The notes: a model not told the origin generated them from the sequence alone. DNA of 64,000 bases from Candidatus Rokuibacteriota bacterium (GCA_030647435.1 JAUSJX010000107.1:18982-82981); one strand, 5' to 3'. Numbered from the stretch's first letter, positions 50,200 through 59,331 are shown. Translations and numbers: made by a program.

Positions 50200-50510
50200 A
50201 CCTGCGCAGATAGATCTTTTTCAGCAGCCTGGAGCGGCACGCCGTCGCGGTACGAGACCCAGTGGCCGAGCGTGGCCGTCACCCGCGTGCCCGGTGTGAT
50301 GATGCGCGTGAGGTTGAGCGGATCGAAGGCGGACACCCGCAGGCCTGCCCGCTCGGAGCCTCGCGCCGGATCGACCGGACAGCCTCGAGCGCTTCGGGCG
50401 CGGCGAACTGCTCGCCGACAAAGCTGCCCACGAGGCGCCCGCCCCGCAGCTCGCCACGCATCTCGAGCCGCCGGTAGACGCGCAGGAAATCCCGCCAAGG
50501 CAAGAGCCCA
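50200..50510 (-). pseudogene. Degraded fragment of an Lhr-type DEAD/DEAH helicase
   Basis: One minus frame reads [20 protein letters not shown], then [20 protein letters not shown]; another continues [16 protein letters not shown], then SYRDGVPL. Together they match the C-terminal region of Lhr-like helicases, so at least one frameshift is present near 50360. No start or stop fits a live gene. Confidence 0.65.
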
Positions 50511-50534
50511 AGGCAAGAGCTTGAGCCTCAGCCG

Positions 50535-50570
50535 GCCATGACTGAGAACGGGTGTTATGTTATCTGCGCG
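50535..50570 (+). repeat. Dispersed repeat R, right-end copy 4
   Basis: CATGACTGAGAACGGGTGTT and ATGTTATCTGCGC match copy 1 (6652-6684) nearly exactly. What follows (50571-50780) shows no recognisable gene. Confidence 0.7.
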
Positions 50571-50780
50571 CAGGCCAGCCAGAATCTGTTGTGCCTGGCT
50601 GTGTCCAGGCGGTTGATGCCTTGCCTTGGCCGTGCCTGCCAGGGCCACGATTGCCGATACGGGATAGTCCACTCAGTTCGAAAGCCCAAGGCTCGCCAGC
50701 CAGCCCGCACCAGGGCGTGGCAGTCCCCTGGGTACGGAGTCAGGGCAGTGGTGCGCTTTGACACGGCCGTCCAACCCGCC

Positions 50781-50856
50781 TAGACTCCCGCCGAGTACTC
50801 CCCGGTGACCAGCAGGTTCTTCGGGAGGACCGCAATGAAGCTCCGGTCGGCCGGGC
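50781..50856 (-). pseudogene. Possible C-terminal tail of an unidentified gene
   Basis: The minus strand reads SPADRSFIAVLPKNLLVTGE, then YSAGV and a stop. It is too short to name. The remaining bases to the GIY-YIG gene show no feature. Confidence 0.25.
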
Positions 50857-50928
50857 TCGTTCGTCGTGCTATACAGAACTACGCAGCCGGATGTCGCAGT
50901 TCAAGAGAGATAGAGTTCGCCGCATTAA

Positions 50929-51366
50929 ATGAAGAAGAGATTTCGGGATCTGGCTGACACGTTGCATGGCAAATGCGAGGCGCTCCTTGCGATGCGTCCT
51001 GTCGCCGCCCGTGATATTCCAAGAGACACGCCGGTTGGCGGTGTGTATCTCTTCACGGAAGGCTCAACGCATCTCTACGCGGGTCGCACCAAGAGGCCGA
51101 TCGCTGTCCGGATTCGGAACCACTTCAGCACGGCACCCGACTGTCCGTTTGCCTGGCTGCTTGCCCGCGAAGCCACGGGCAAGAAGGCCACGTATAAACC
51201 AGACGGATCGCGCAAGGCGCTGTTGGCCGACCCTGCTTTCAAGGCCGAGTATGAACGCGCGAAGAATCGGGTTCGGGAGATGAGCGTAAGATACCTCCAC
51301 GAACCTGACCCAACCAGCCAAGCGCTCTTGGAGATCTACGTGGCCGTGACAACTGGGGTGCGATAG
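50929..51366 (+). CDS. GIY-YIG domain protein
   Basis: The protein has 145 residues. GVYLF (38-42) and LYAGRT (49-54), followed by VRIRNHF, are the GIY-YIG core of a small nuclease domain. A candidate Glu lies in LLEIYVAV near the end. The region between is Lys/Ala-rich. Codon use is less G+C-biased than the surroundings. It could be a defence or homing-type nuclease or a non-catalytic relative. Confidence 0.7.
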   Translation: MKKRFRDLADTLHGKCEALLAMRPVAARDIPRDTPVGGVYLFTEGSTHLYAGRTKRPIAVRIRNHFSTAPDCPFAWLLAREATGKKATYKPDGSRKALLADPAFKAEYERAKNRVREMSVRYLHEPDPTSQALLEIYVAVTTGVR

Positions 51367-51529
51367 AACGATTTCGACACCCATTGAGACTGCGCATGCT
51401 ATCCGGCGTGATAGACGTACTTGGACCGCCCGGCGCCGAACTTCACGCTGCACCGGACCTGCGGGCTCGCGCTGCTCGCCCTCCGGCCAGTGAGGGTGGG
51501 CGTTAGATGGCTTGCGGCGAGAGAGACAG

Positions 51530-52102
51530 ATGACCACACTCGATCCACGAGCTACGGCTGTTCTCGTCATTGACGTGCAGGTCGGCGTGTTTGAGACTGA
51601 TCCCCCACCGCTAGATAGCGCGGGTGTGCTGGCGCGTATCAACCAAGTTACCGCGTCAGCGCGCGCAGCGGGCGCTCCAGTTGTCTTCCTGCAGCATGAC
51701 GGCGACCCCAAGGAGCAGTGGCTAACGCCGTTTACCGAGGCGTGGAGGCTGCACCCGGCCCTTCAGATCGAGAGTGAGGACTGCGTCATCCGGAAGACCG
51801 CGTGCGATGGATTCTACCGGACGGACTTGGATGACTATCTACGCGGCAAAGGGATCAAGGCGGTCGTCATGGTCGGCTATGCGACCGACTTCTGTGTTGA
51901 CACGACGGTCCGCAGTGCGGCGAGTAGAGAGTTCAAGGTCATCGTTGTGTCGGACGCGCACACCACGAAGGACCGGCCCGTGCTGACGGCGGAGCAGATC
52001 AGAGCGCACCACCAATGGATGTGGTCGAGCCTTATTTGTCCGGAGGGCGTGGCGCTCATGTCCGCCGCCGAAGTCGGACGCAGTCTCATGGCAGAATGGT
52101 GA
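51530..52102 (+). CDS. Isochorismatase family cysteine hydrolase
   Basis: The protein has 190 residues. The triad of this family is visible: Asp in AVLVIDVQVG, Lys in VIRKTACDGFY and Cys in MVGYATDFCVDTT. It hydrolyses an amide or ester of a small molecule in the cytoplasm. ATG 51530 has a GAGAGA stretch upstream. The 5' gap contains GGGCGTTAGATGGC, which resembles the right box of integron attC sites. Confidence 0.88.
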   Translation: MTTLDPRATAVLVIDVQVGVFETDPPPLDSAGVLARINQVTASARAAGAPVVFLQHDGDPKEQWLTPFTEAWRLHPALQIESEDCVIRKTACDGFYRTDLDDYLRGKGIKAVVMVGYATDFCVDTTVRSAASREFKVIVVSDAHTTKDRPVLTAEQIRAHHQWMWSSLICPEGVALMSAAEVGRSLMAEW

Positions 52103-52151
52103 TCACGGCCATCTAATGAGCGTTAGAAGGACAGGAGCGGAGGAGGTATTC

Positions 52152-52592
52152 ATGGGCCGATCGTACGCCACGGAAAACGACGCTGAGCGGGCCCGACTAA
52201 AGGTCTTCGTAGCCGGACTGAGCGATGCCACGATCGCTTGCTCCATCGGCCATGGGTGGACGGTTGGCGTTGGTCTGGCACACTTGGCTTTCTGGGACAG
52301 GCTCTGGCTCACCAAGTTCGAGGAGTGGGAGCGGACGGGGGTGGTGAGGATACCGCCCGTGGAGAACTTCGTTAACGGAATCAACGATGGCATGCTGCCG
52401 TGGTGGCAGGCTATTGCGCCAGCCCAGATCAGGTACGAGGTGATCGCGGCTGCCGAGACGGCGGACAGCAAGGCTGAGAGCCTGCCTGAGGCATTGGTCG
52501 AGGCAATCCTCGCCGCGCGTCCGCGGACTCTTGTTCGTGCAACCCATCGCCGTCAGCACCTGGATGAAATCGAGCGCGCCCTTGCCGACTGA
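52152..52592 (+). CDS. DinB/maleylpyruvate-isomerase-like protein
   Basis: The protein has 146 residues from ATG 52152, which has GGAGGAGG upstream; ATG 52116 is an alternative. HGWTVGVGLAHLAFWDRLW and ATHRRQHLDEIE give the His pattern of the DinB four-helix metal-binding fold. The enzymatic role is unknown. It is one of four adjacent small genes of cassette size. Confidence 0.7.
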   Translation: MGRSYATENDAERARLKVFVAGLSDATIACSIGHGWTVGVGLAHLAFWDRLWLTKFEEWERTGVVRIPPVENFVNGINDGMLPWWQAIAPAQIRYEVIAAAETADSKAESLPEALVEAILAARPRTLVRATHRRQHLDEIERALAD

Positions 52593-52634
52593 TGGCGGGC
52601 CCGCAGCCGTTCGATTGAAGAAAGAGGACGACAG

Positions 52635-53114
52635 ATGCCAGGAGCCAACATCATCGTCGCAACCCTATCAGACGAACATCTTGATTCGCTGCATCCTTTA
52701 GTGGACGAGTTCGCTTCAACCCACCGGTCTCTGCGATTCAAGGATGCCTACTGGACGTCATTCCGAGACGGGCTCGTGAAGAAGAGGAGCGATCAGGAGA
52801 CCCGGGCCCTAACGGCCGAAGTTGACGGCGAGCTGTCCGGATTTGCGCTCGCCACCATACAGGAAAACGGTCCGCTGGTGATGCCAGAGAGAATCGGCTA
52901 TGTGAGTCTCATCGTCGTTGCCCCGAAGTCGCGGCGTACGGGTGTCGGCGACGCCCTCTGGAACGGCATGCGGGATTGGTTCTTGTCGAGGGGTATACGA
53001 GACGTGGAGCTTTACACGGAGGTGGGGAACGACCTCTCGAACGCTTTTTGGGAACGCCGTGGGTTCACTGCCTTTTTGGTGAGGCGCCGGCGGAGCCTCA
53101 TGACGGGGCCCTGA
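52635..53114 (+). CDS. GNAT family N-acetyltransferase
   Basis: The protein has 159 residues. ERIGYVSLIVVAPKSRRTGV and GDALW form the acetyl-CoA-binding motif A, and NDLSNAFWERRGFTAF is motif B. The acetyl acceptor is unknown; antibiotic or small-amine acetylation is common in the family. It has a GAAAGAGGACG ribosome region. Confidence 0.86.
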   Translation: MPGANIIVATLSDEHLDSLHPLVDEFASTHRSLRFKDAYWTSFRDGLVKKRSDQETRALTAEVDGELSGFALATIQENGPLVMPERIGYVSLIVVAPKSRRTGVGDALWNGMRDWFLSRGIRDVELYTEVGNDLSNAFWERRGFTAFLVRRRRSLMTGP

Positions 53115-53568
53115 CACGCTGAAACGGCTCACCGCTTGGCTCCACGTACAACCGCTTCTCGCCGTGACTCTCTGGCGAGGTATCTACCCAGGAGCCAAAC
53201 TGGCGCTGCGCGAGATGCCGGTGTTCAGCTCTAAAACCCTTCTAGGACCCTCCTAACGACCCCCTCTGAGACCCTCGGGCTCAATCGAGTTTCCTGGGCG
53301 CGGTCGCGTCGCTATCAAACATGGGCATTGAAAGTCGCGTTCTATTCCCCATCTAACGTTCGGTCTGGAACGTTGGATTGACAACCCACCGCGCCGAGAG
53401 GCTGACCGAGCCTGCGAAATCCAGCACGAGGAGAGCGCGCGTGAGGAAGCGAGGCACCCCGCGAGGGGCCTCGGCGCTGTTCGCAACCGGTCCCTTGGGG
53501 TCGGGGGTCTGCGGCGGTAACGAGGGTGAAGACCCTCGGCCCGCTGCCGCCGTTCGCCCCTAGGCCTC
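53115..53568. other. Gap without a supported gene
   Basis: No open frame with family-like features was found. A small perfect hairpin CGAGGGT-GAAG-ACCCTCG lies at 53521-53538. Confidence 0.4.
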
Positions 53569-53640
53569 GACTTGACCCACCCCTGGCCATCTGGCAGGGT
53601 CGGCGGCATGAGAGCGCCCGTTATCCGCGCTGTGCGGGCT
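53569..53640 (+). repeat. Dispersed repeat R, diverged solo copy 5
   Basis: GACTTGACCCACCCCTGGCC, then ATCTGGCAGGGTCGGCGGCA, then TTATCCGCGCTGTGCGGG follow the R consensus from the TTGAC box to the TCCGCGCTGTG box. The right end is lost. It lies 38 bases before the inositol-phosphatase-like gene and may give it a promoter. Confidence 0.6.
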
Positions 53641-53677
53641 TTATGCTAGCCGCGCTCCAACGATTCGCATTCGCGCG

Positions 53678-54496
53678 GTGTGTGCGATGACGCAGTCCAC
53701 GGACTTGTTCGGTCCCGAGACCCTCGTGGCTGTTGACGCGGTTGGGCGAGCGCTCGAGCTCGCTCGGCATCGCGTCGGCGCGCAAGACATCACCTCGAAA
53801 GGCGCGCGCGATGTGGTGACGGCCACGGATGTCGAGGTTGAGGACGCGGTTCGCGGCATCGTGAGCAATGCACTGGGCTTTTCGGTGATAGGCGAGGAGC
53901 GTGGTGGCGAGGCTCCAGCCGATGGCTCGCCCTATTGGCTTCTCGATCCCATCTGCGGGACCCGCAACTTTGCTTCCGGAATGCCCCTCTACTGCGTGAA
54001 TCTGGCGCTCGTGGAGGGCGATCAGGTCACCGTCGCTGTCGTCGGCGATCCATCAACGGACGAGATCCATGTCGCGGAGCGGGGCCGAGGCGCCTGGGCA
54101 TTGAAGGACAGCGCCCGACGCGCGCTCACTACTAGCGACGAGAGTCGGACCATCGTCATTGAGGACGGCAAGTCGAGCGCCGCTCGTCGCGAGCACGCCG
54201 CGCAGTTCACTGCCTCGGCGATCCTGGCGGATCGATGGGACTTCCGGTCATTGGGAACCACGTTGGCGCTGTCGTACCTGGCCGCCGGCCGAATCTCGGC
54301 CTACGTCGTCTTCTGGGCCTCGGCAATCCACACCGGTGCAGGCAGCCTCCTCGTCACCGAGGCGGGCGGAACCCTGTCCGATATCGACGGCCGACCTTGG
54401 ACGATCCATTCGGATTCGGTCGTCGGCAGCGCCACTCCCGATCTCCACCGAGAGCTGCTCGACCTTGCCCGCGCCGCCTTGGACCTCCCGCTCTGA
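53678..54496 (+). CDS. Inositol monophosphatase-like protein with altered metal sites
   Basis: The protein has 272 residues (GTG 53678; ATG 53687 is an alternative). GEERGGE holds the first metal Glu and LLDPICGTRNFAS (88-100) is the DPIDGT motif, but its third acidic ligand is Cys93 instead of Asp. The usual WDxAAG motif reads WASAIHTGAG, again without Asp. The fold is therefore IMPase-like, while Mg2+-dependent phosphatase activity is doubtful. It may bind a sugar phosphate or be a decaying copy. Confidence 0.75.
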   Translation: MCAMTQSTDLFGPETLVAVDAVGRALELARHRVGAQDITSKGARDVVTATDVEVEDAVRGIVSNALGFSVIGEERGGEAPADGSPYWLLDPICGTRNFASGMPLYCVNLALVEGDQVTVAVVGDPSTDEIHVAERGRGAWALKDSARRALTTSDESRTIVIEDGKSSAARREHAAQFTASAILADRWDFRSLGTTLALSYLAAGRISAYVVFWASAIHTGAGSLLVTEAGGTLSDIDGRPWTIHSDSVVGSATPDLHRELLDLARAALDLPL

Positions 54497-55141
54497 AGTG
54501 CTTCCGAACACCGGAGAGTGGACGCGCACCGAAGGATGTGTCAGGGCGCGCCCCCCCCCCACGGCAAGGACACGCGCGGAACCGGCTATCGAAGTCGTCC
54601 GGGCAGGTCGACTCCGGGCCGGCCGCCAGGGAGAGGATCTCGAACCAGCCTCAGAGTTCAAATCCCCGGGTACACGTTGTTGAGTCAACATCCTCGAAGT
54701 GCGTGATTCGGAACAGCTAGCGCGTGACGGACTGTAAACACGGGTTCGAATCCCGTTGGGGACCCGAACCCGTGTCCAAGCCGGCTGGAGCTCGGGAAGC
54801 CGAAATGGCTAAAGAATAAGATCAATCCAGATTTGACACCCCCGGCAGAGCGACCGGCCGGGGCCCTGACCTTCGGGTGGAACACCCAAGGGTCGGCGGC
54901 GCTCCGACTTGGACCAGCGACCCAGGAAGACGGGGCGCTCGGGGCTGGGGCATATAAGTCACCTTACATACCCTGAGGTCGTACGAGCCGTCGCACGGTT
55001 GACTCGGACTGTACTCGGACCGAGTGATCTGGAATCATCGACCTCAAGCGGTGTTCGCCAAGGACTACGACGATGTCTAAGGCTGCAAATGACAACGGAT
55101 CGCGACGAATCATGTATCTGAGGGAGGGGATGGGGTCGGAT
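54497..55141. other. Gene-poor stretch with tRNA-like debris
   Basis: No coding frame is supported. It contains a C11 tract at about 54552, two T-arm-like sequences (GTTCAAATCCC at about 54657 and GGTTCGAATCCC at about 54741) and short hairpins near 54845-54895. Confidence 0.4.
54723..54768 (+). pseudogene. Partial tRNA-like sequence (Tyr-like anticodon arm + T-arm)
   Basis: GACGGACTGTAAA resembles a tRNA-Tyr(GUA) anticodon arm and runs directly into CACGGGTTCGAATCCCGTTG and GGGACCC, a T-arm with acceptor 3' side. The 5' half and variable loop are missing. It may be a remnant of another tRNA-targeted integration. Confidence 0.45.
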
Positions 55142-55490
55142 CTGAAAATCCTGGTGTCGGCGGTTCAATCCCGTCCCTGCCCACCACTATTTTCAACAAG
55201 TTGCCCACCGGTCAATTTCCTTCGATGTGAGTTTGTGCCCAGATTTGTGCCCATCTCGGGCACGCTCCAGCGCAGTCCAGCGCACGTCAGTGGTCCAGGC
55301 CGTCGCGACCCCTTCCGTCCAGATCCAACTCGAACGCGCCTTACTGACCGGCTCCTGTCTTCTTCTTCGGGCCCCGGTTTGACCTGCCCCCGGCGATCTG
55401 GCAGGATCGGCGCGATGGTAGCGGCCGTGATCCGCCGTGATCCGCAGAGTGGGGATGGCCCCCAAGGGCTGCGCCACGACCGAGAATGGC
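55142..55490 (+). repeat. tRNA-half repeat unit, copy 3
   Basis: Bases 55142-55186 equal the last 45 bases of tRNA-Phe. The flank contains GAGTTTGTGCCCAGATTTGT and the GTCAGTGGTCCAGGCC block; the R part has GGTTTGACCTGCCCCC and TCTGGCAGGATCGGCGCGAT. The right end is diverged (CGACCGAGAATGG). On the minus strand the frame SNRGPKKKTGAGQ-stop is conserved between this copy and copy 4. Confidence 0.85.
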
Positions 55491-55585
55491 CTTTCCGTCT
55501 CTACGCCCTCGATGTCCTGGAAGGGGAGGCTCCAATTCCAGAGCCGAAGATTCACTGACACCAACCAGCACCAGAGGAGGGAGCC

Positions 55586-56603
55586 ATGGAAGTAAGCCGA
55601 AGAGCGTTTCTCGCCGCAGGAACCACGGCCGCGACGCTGGCGGTGACGCCGCGCGCATTCGCGCAATGGCAGCCGAGTCAGCGCTACCCAGACCCGTCGG
55701 TCCAGATCGTCGACCAGAGCTTCGCGCGCTACCGGCTCGGCCTCGCCAAGGTCGAACGGCTCGCGACGGGGCTCCGCTGGTGCGAAGGACCGGTCTGGTT
55801 CGGTGACGGGCGCTATCTGCTCTGGAGCGACATCCCGAACAACCGCATCATGCGGTGGGACGAAGAGACCGGCGCGGCGAGCGTGTTCCGCAAGCCGTCG
55901 AACTTCGCCAACGGCAACACGCGTGACCGGCAGGGGCGCCTGCTCACCTGCGAGCACGGCACCCGGCGCGTGACGCGCACCGAGTACGACGGCACGATCA
56001 CCGTCATCGCGGACCGCTTCGAAGGGAAGCCCCTCAACGCGCCGAACGACATCGTGTGCAAGTCCGACGGTTCGATCTGGTTCACCGACCCGCCGTTCGG
56101 CATCCTCGGCTTCTATGAGGGCTACGTCGCCAAGCCCGAGCTGCCGACCAACGTGTACCGGGTGGACGGCAAGACCGGTCGGATGACGGTGGCGACGGGT
56201 GACATCAATCGGCCGAACGGGCTGGCCTTCTCCCCCGACGAATCGAAGCTCTACTATCGTCGAGGCGGGCGTCTTGCCGCGCGTCATCCACGTGTACGAC
56301 GTGGTGGACGGCGGCACCCGGCTCAGCAACAAGCGCAAGTTCCTCGACGCGGGCCCCGGCACGCCGGACGGGTATCGCTGCGACGTGGACGGCAACCTCT
56401 GGTGCGGCTGGGGCATGGGCAAGGAAGGGCTCGATGGCGTGTCGATCTTCAACCCGGATGGCAAGCTCATCGGCCGCATCGATCTGCCCGAGCGCTGCGC
56501 AAACCTCTGCTTCGGCGGCACCCATCGCAATCGGCTCTTTATGGTCGCGAGCACGTCGGTCTATTCGCTCTACGTGAACACCCAAGGCGCGCCCGGAGGT
56601 TGA
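55586..56603 (+). pseudogene. SMP-30/gluconolactonase-like gene with one frameshift
   Basis: The first frame has a Tat-like signal (SRRAFLAAG) and the beta-propeller start: LRWCEGPVWFGDGRYLLWSD, NTRDRQGRLLTCEHGTRRVT, NAPNDIVCKSDGSIWFTDPP and NGLAFSPDESKLYY. At about 56255 an extra T in TACTATCGTC shifts the frame; the other frame continues IVEAGVLPRVIHVYDV, then CDVDGNLWCGWGMG, then a normal end at 56603. All metal and catalytic regions are otherwise intact, so this may be a recent mutation or a sequencing error. The product would be an exported lactonase. Confidence 0.82.
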
Positions 56604-56604
56604 A

Positions 56605-56940
56605 ACCTTGGACGCTTGCAAGAGAGGACAAGGAGGTTGCCCAGTCGCTCCTCTACCTTGTCAGCCGCGCGCTCGAGACGTGCCACAAGATGCCGCTGCT
56701 CGGCATGGAACTGGCCTGGACGCCCCGCGACGCGGCGAAGCACTGGAACCGCGAGAAAGCTGAGCCGATGAAGAAGACCATCGCCCGGCTCGCCAAGGCC
56801 GGAGCGCGGACGGTCTTCCACGACAAGTCGCGAGAGACCGTGAGCGACGGCCGGAAGAAGATCAAGCTTGCGCACGGCTCGTTCGACAACGACGTGGAGG
56901 CCGTCTCCCGAATGCACGCCACGATCCTCGGCCGAAAGAC
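56605..56940 (+). pseudogene. Unidentified gene fragment
   Basis: One frame without a clear start reads EVAQSLLYLVSRALETCHKM, WTPRDAAKHWNREKAEPMKK, and then KKIKLAHGSFDNDVEAVSRM. It has protein-like composition but I do not recognise it. After about 56940 it runs into the reverse of the fragment on the other strand. Confidence 0.3.
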
Positions 56941-56959
56941 GCTCCCAACGGCCCGATGG

Positions 56960-57182
56960 TCACGCCGACCGCACGCTCGAGGCGAGCTGGCGTCGCCAGC
57001 GAGTCGTAAACGAGCGGTTCGACTATCCAATCGGACTTCCTCAGGCCACCGAACATGGCGAACGGCTTCTTGCCTTCTTCGATAATCGGCACGAGGGGTA
57101 TTCCGTAGTTCGGTGCTATCGCTTGTAACTCCAACGCGGCCGATCTCGGGTTCGTGATGTCGGCGATGATGAACACACTCAT
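56960..57182 (-). pseudogene. Fragment resembling the end of a TIR/pentapeptide-associated protein
   Basis: The minus strand reads MSVFIIADITNPRSAALELQ, then PLVPIIEEGKKPFAMFGGLR, then DWIVEPLVYDS. This resembles the C-terminal part of bacterial TIR-like sensor modules, but the N-terminal part is absent and the end is garbled. Tentative. Confidence 0.35.
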
Positions 57183-57209
57183 GCCAGCACGCCGGCGTCG
57201 TGCGCCCCG

Positions 57210-58238
57210 TCAAGCTCTGCGCACCTTGACCGAGTAGTTTCCCATTCCACTCCCACGGTTGTAGTGCCGCACCTGCACGAAGTAGTCGCCGGCGATCAGG
57301 TCCGCCGCGATTCGGGCGTTGGTGTCGACGCCGGAATCATCGTCCTCCGCGATAAGCGCCGTATGGCTGCTCGGGCCGAATAGCTTCATGACCACGTCGG
57401 TGGGGCCGCGCGTGTCGATGACGTGGCGGCCGTCCGTCGCAGCTGTGAACCGGTAGAGATCCTCCTCGCCGACCTGGCCGATCGAGGCCTGCGTCCGGAG
57501 TTGGGCGTTGACCTTGAGTTCCTTCGCGCCCGCCGGCGTAACGCCGGTCTTGGGATACATCTTGGCTCCCGCGATGAACTCCTTGTCGATGCGCGAGAGG
57601 ATCTCGTTGGCCTTGGTGTCGATGCCGTTCAGAGTCCACGAGGCCGGGAAGAAGTACAGCATGATGGAATCCCGGTCGAATCCGGTGCCGTTGATCTGGT
57701 CGGCGGAGTACTTGCGCAGCACGTTGTGGCGCGCCGTCGCCTCGTCCCAGAAGTTCGGCGACTTGGCCAATTCGGTGATGACGACCTGCTCGTTCCACTG
57801 AATGCCTCCGGCGGGGTTCTGGTGCTCGTGGGCGAGCCCGATGGCGTGCCCGAATTCGTGCGCCGCCGTGCCGCCGTCGAGAAAGCCGAGGTTCATCGTG
57901 GGCTCGTTCGTCGGGATTCCGCGGCAGTCGGTACCAACGTAGGACCAAGCGCCGTCGCCGGGATCGAACGTGATGCGGATCTCCGCGGCGGGCGCGTCGT
58001 TGAAATTGAGCTTGAGGTTGGCGACTTGCGCCCACCAGCCTGCCTGCTCGCGCGCTACGGCCTTCTCGGCGGGGGTTCCAGCCATGAACCGCACGCGAAG
58101 AGTAGAGCCGTTCATCCAGGTCTTACCGATCGGCGATATGGCACGTACGGGGCCGCCGCGCCGATGCGTGGTGGGTTGGAAGCGCATCAACTCACGAGGA
58201 AGGACGCGGTCAAAGCAAACCTTGGGTCGCGCGGCCAT
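57210..58238 (-). CDS. Astacin-like (M12A) zinc metallopeptidase with PPC domain
   Basis: The protein has 342 residues from ATG 58238 with AAGGAG upstream. The zinc site is HEFGHAIGLAHEH (His127, Glu128, His131, His137), and a Met-turn-like SIMLYFFP follows at about 205. Residues from about 255 form a PPC-type beta domain (GEEDLYRFTAATDGRHVIDT ... GDYFVQVRHYN). No N-terminal secretion signal is visible, which is odd for a protease with a PPC domain. A group II intron fragment begins 13 bases upstream of its start codon. Confidence 0.83.
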   Translation of the reverse strand: MAARPKVCFDRVLPRELMRFQPTTHRRGGPVRAISPIGKTWMNGSTLRVRFMAGTPAEKAVAREQAGWWAQVANLKLNFNDAPAAEIRITFDPGDGAWSYVGTDCRGIPTNEPTMNLGFLDGGTAAHEFGHAIGLAHEHQNPAGGIQWNEQVVITELAKSPNFWDEATARHNVLRKYSADQINGTGFDRDSIMLYFFPASWTLNGIDTKANEILSRIDKEFIAGAKMYPKTGVTPAGAKELKVNAQLRTQASIGQVGEEDLYRFTAATDGRHVIDTRGPTDVVMKLFGPSSHTALIAEDDDSGVDTNARIAADLIAGDYFVQVRHYNRGSGMGNYSVKVRRA

Positions 58239-58250
58239 GTGACTCTCCTT

Positions 58251-58962
58251 GTGTGCCGGGTTAAACCGGCGAAGTGTTGCGAATGAAAGAGCCGAACGGT
58301 GAAGGGCCAGCGACCCACACCGGCCCGGAGGCATGCGTCGGCGTCCGCGAGGGCGAGGGCGAAACGTTGACACGGGGACGTGCAGGCCGGGTATTCAGCC
58401 GCGAAAGACCCTTGCTCTGGAGCGCCGACGCTGTAAGGAGAAGCGGAAGGTGATATCCGACGCGTCGCCAGCGCGAGACGGCGCGGAGCTCCGCGCGGTC
58501 AGAGACCCCGGGCATGCCCGGACACACCTCGCGCGAAAACCGGGCGAGCCCTTGGTCGCCCCCGGTGGATGGCACCGGGGGCCGCGTCGGGAAGTCTACG
58601 GACGCACGCCGATGATGGACGGCCAGGGGCAGTCGGACAGGCCCGGAGTACCGACGAAGTCTCCGAACAACGCCGGGCAACCGGTCGCGGAGGGGATGGA
58701 GGGAAGGGGTCTGGCCAAAGGGAACCCGAGCCAGCAAAACGTGCCCCGAGCGGAGCACCGGGACGGCGCGCGCAGTGCGCTGGAGCGGGTACGTGGAGTT
58801 GCGGAACGGGACAAGCAGGTGCGGTTCACGACGCTCTTGCACCACGTGTACCACGTCGAGCACCTGAAAGCGGCGTACTACGCGCTGAAGCGGGACGCTG
58901 CCGCTGGGGTCGACGGCGAGATGTGGGGGCACTACGGGCAGACCCTCGGGGCAAACCTCGCT
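58251..58962 (+). mobile_element. 5' part of a group II intron, truncated
   Basis: The sequence starts GTGTGCCGGGTTAAACCGGC and GAAGTG, the usual GUGYG 5' end with a domain-I-type hairpin, and continues through G+C-rich structured RNA into the reverse transcriptase start at 58696. It ends abruptly at about 58962 inside the RT. Domains V and VI and the 3' end are absent. Confidence 0.75.
58696..58962 (+). pseudogene. Group II intron reverse transcriptase/maturase, N-terminal fragment
   Basis: From ATG 58696: SALERVRGVAERDKQVRFTT, then LLHHVYHVEHLKAAYYALKR, then DAAAGVDGEMWGHYG. This is the RT0/RT1 region of bacterial intron-encoded proteins (AAGVDG motif). The gene is cut near residue 88 and fused to unrelated sequence. 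Confidence 0.82.
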
Positions 58963-59130
58963 GCCGTCGCCGCCGGTCAGGAACTCGGGGATAGGCTCGT
59001 CGTCGGACAGTGCAGGGTCCGGTCTCCACGGATCGCCGAGTTGGACAAGCAACTTGCGCAGATCGCCGATCGTCTTGGGCGGCTCGCTTCGGACGCCGCC
59101 TTTGCGCTCGCGTGGAGGCTTCTTCTTCAT
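58963..59130 (-). pseudogene. N-terminal fragment of an unidentified small protein
   Basis: The minus strand from ATG 59130 reads MKKKPPRERKGGVRSEPPKT, then IGDLRKLLVQLGDPWRPDPA, then LSDDEPIPEFLTGG. It is a plausible gene start with a basic N-terminus and breaks off at the intron junction at about 58963. The family is not recognised. Confidence 0.4.
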
Positions 59131-59331
59131 GTCTGAGTCCTACCACGACAACATCACTGCTAGTCGTGACCCGTCATGTGCACAGTAGATCGGCGAATTT
59201 CGGGTAAGGTCACTCGCCCGATGTTGAAAGACTGAACTAGATCGTCACCATAGTCAACATGCTCTAAGCGGCATCCACCTTCGTACGTCGAGTAGCGTAG
59301 AGACTTCTGACTGGCTGACCGTCTAGTAAGC

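Noticed and set aside
54552..54562. C11 tract as a phase-variation site
   Set aside because: It lies in non-coding debris with no frame or promoter that it could switch.
55193..56554. 453-codon minus-strand frame starting near the SMP-30 gene
   Set aside because: Its length comes from the antisense of the SMP-30 gene; only its last part overlaps the tRNA-flank repeat, where coding by an old integrase is possible but unproven.
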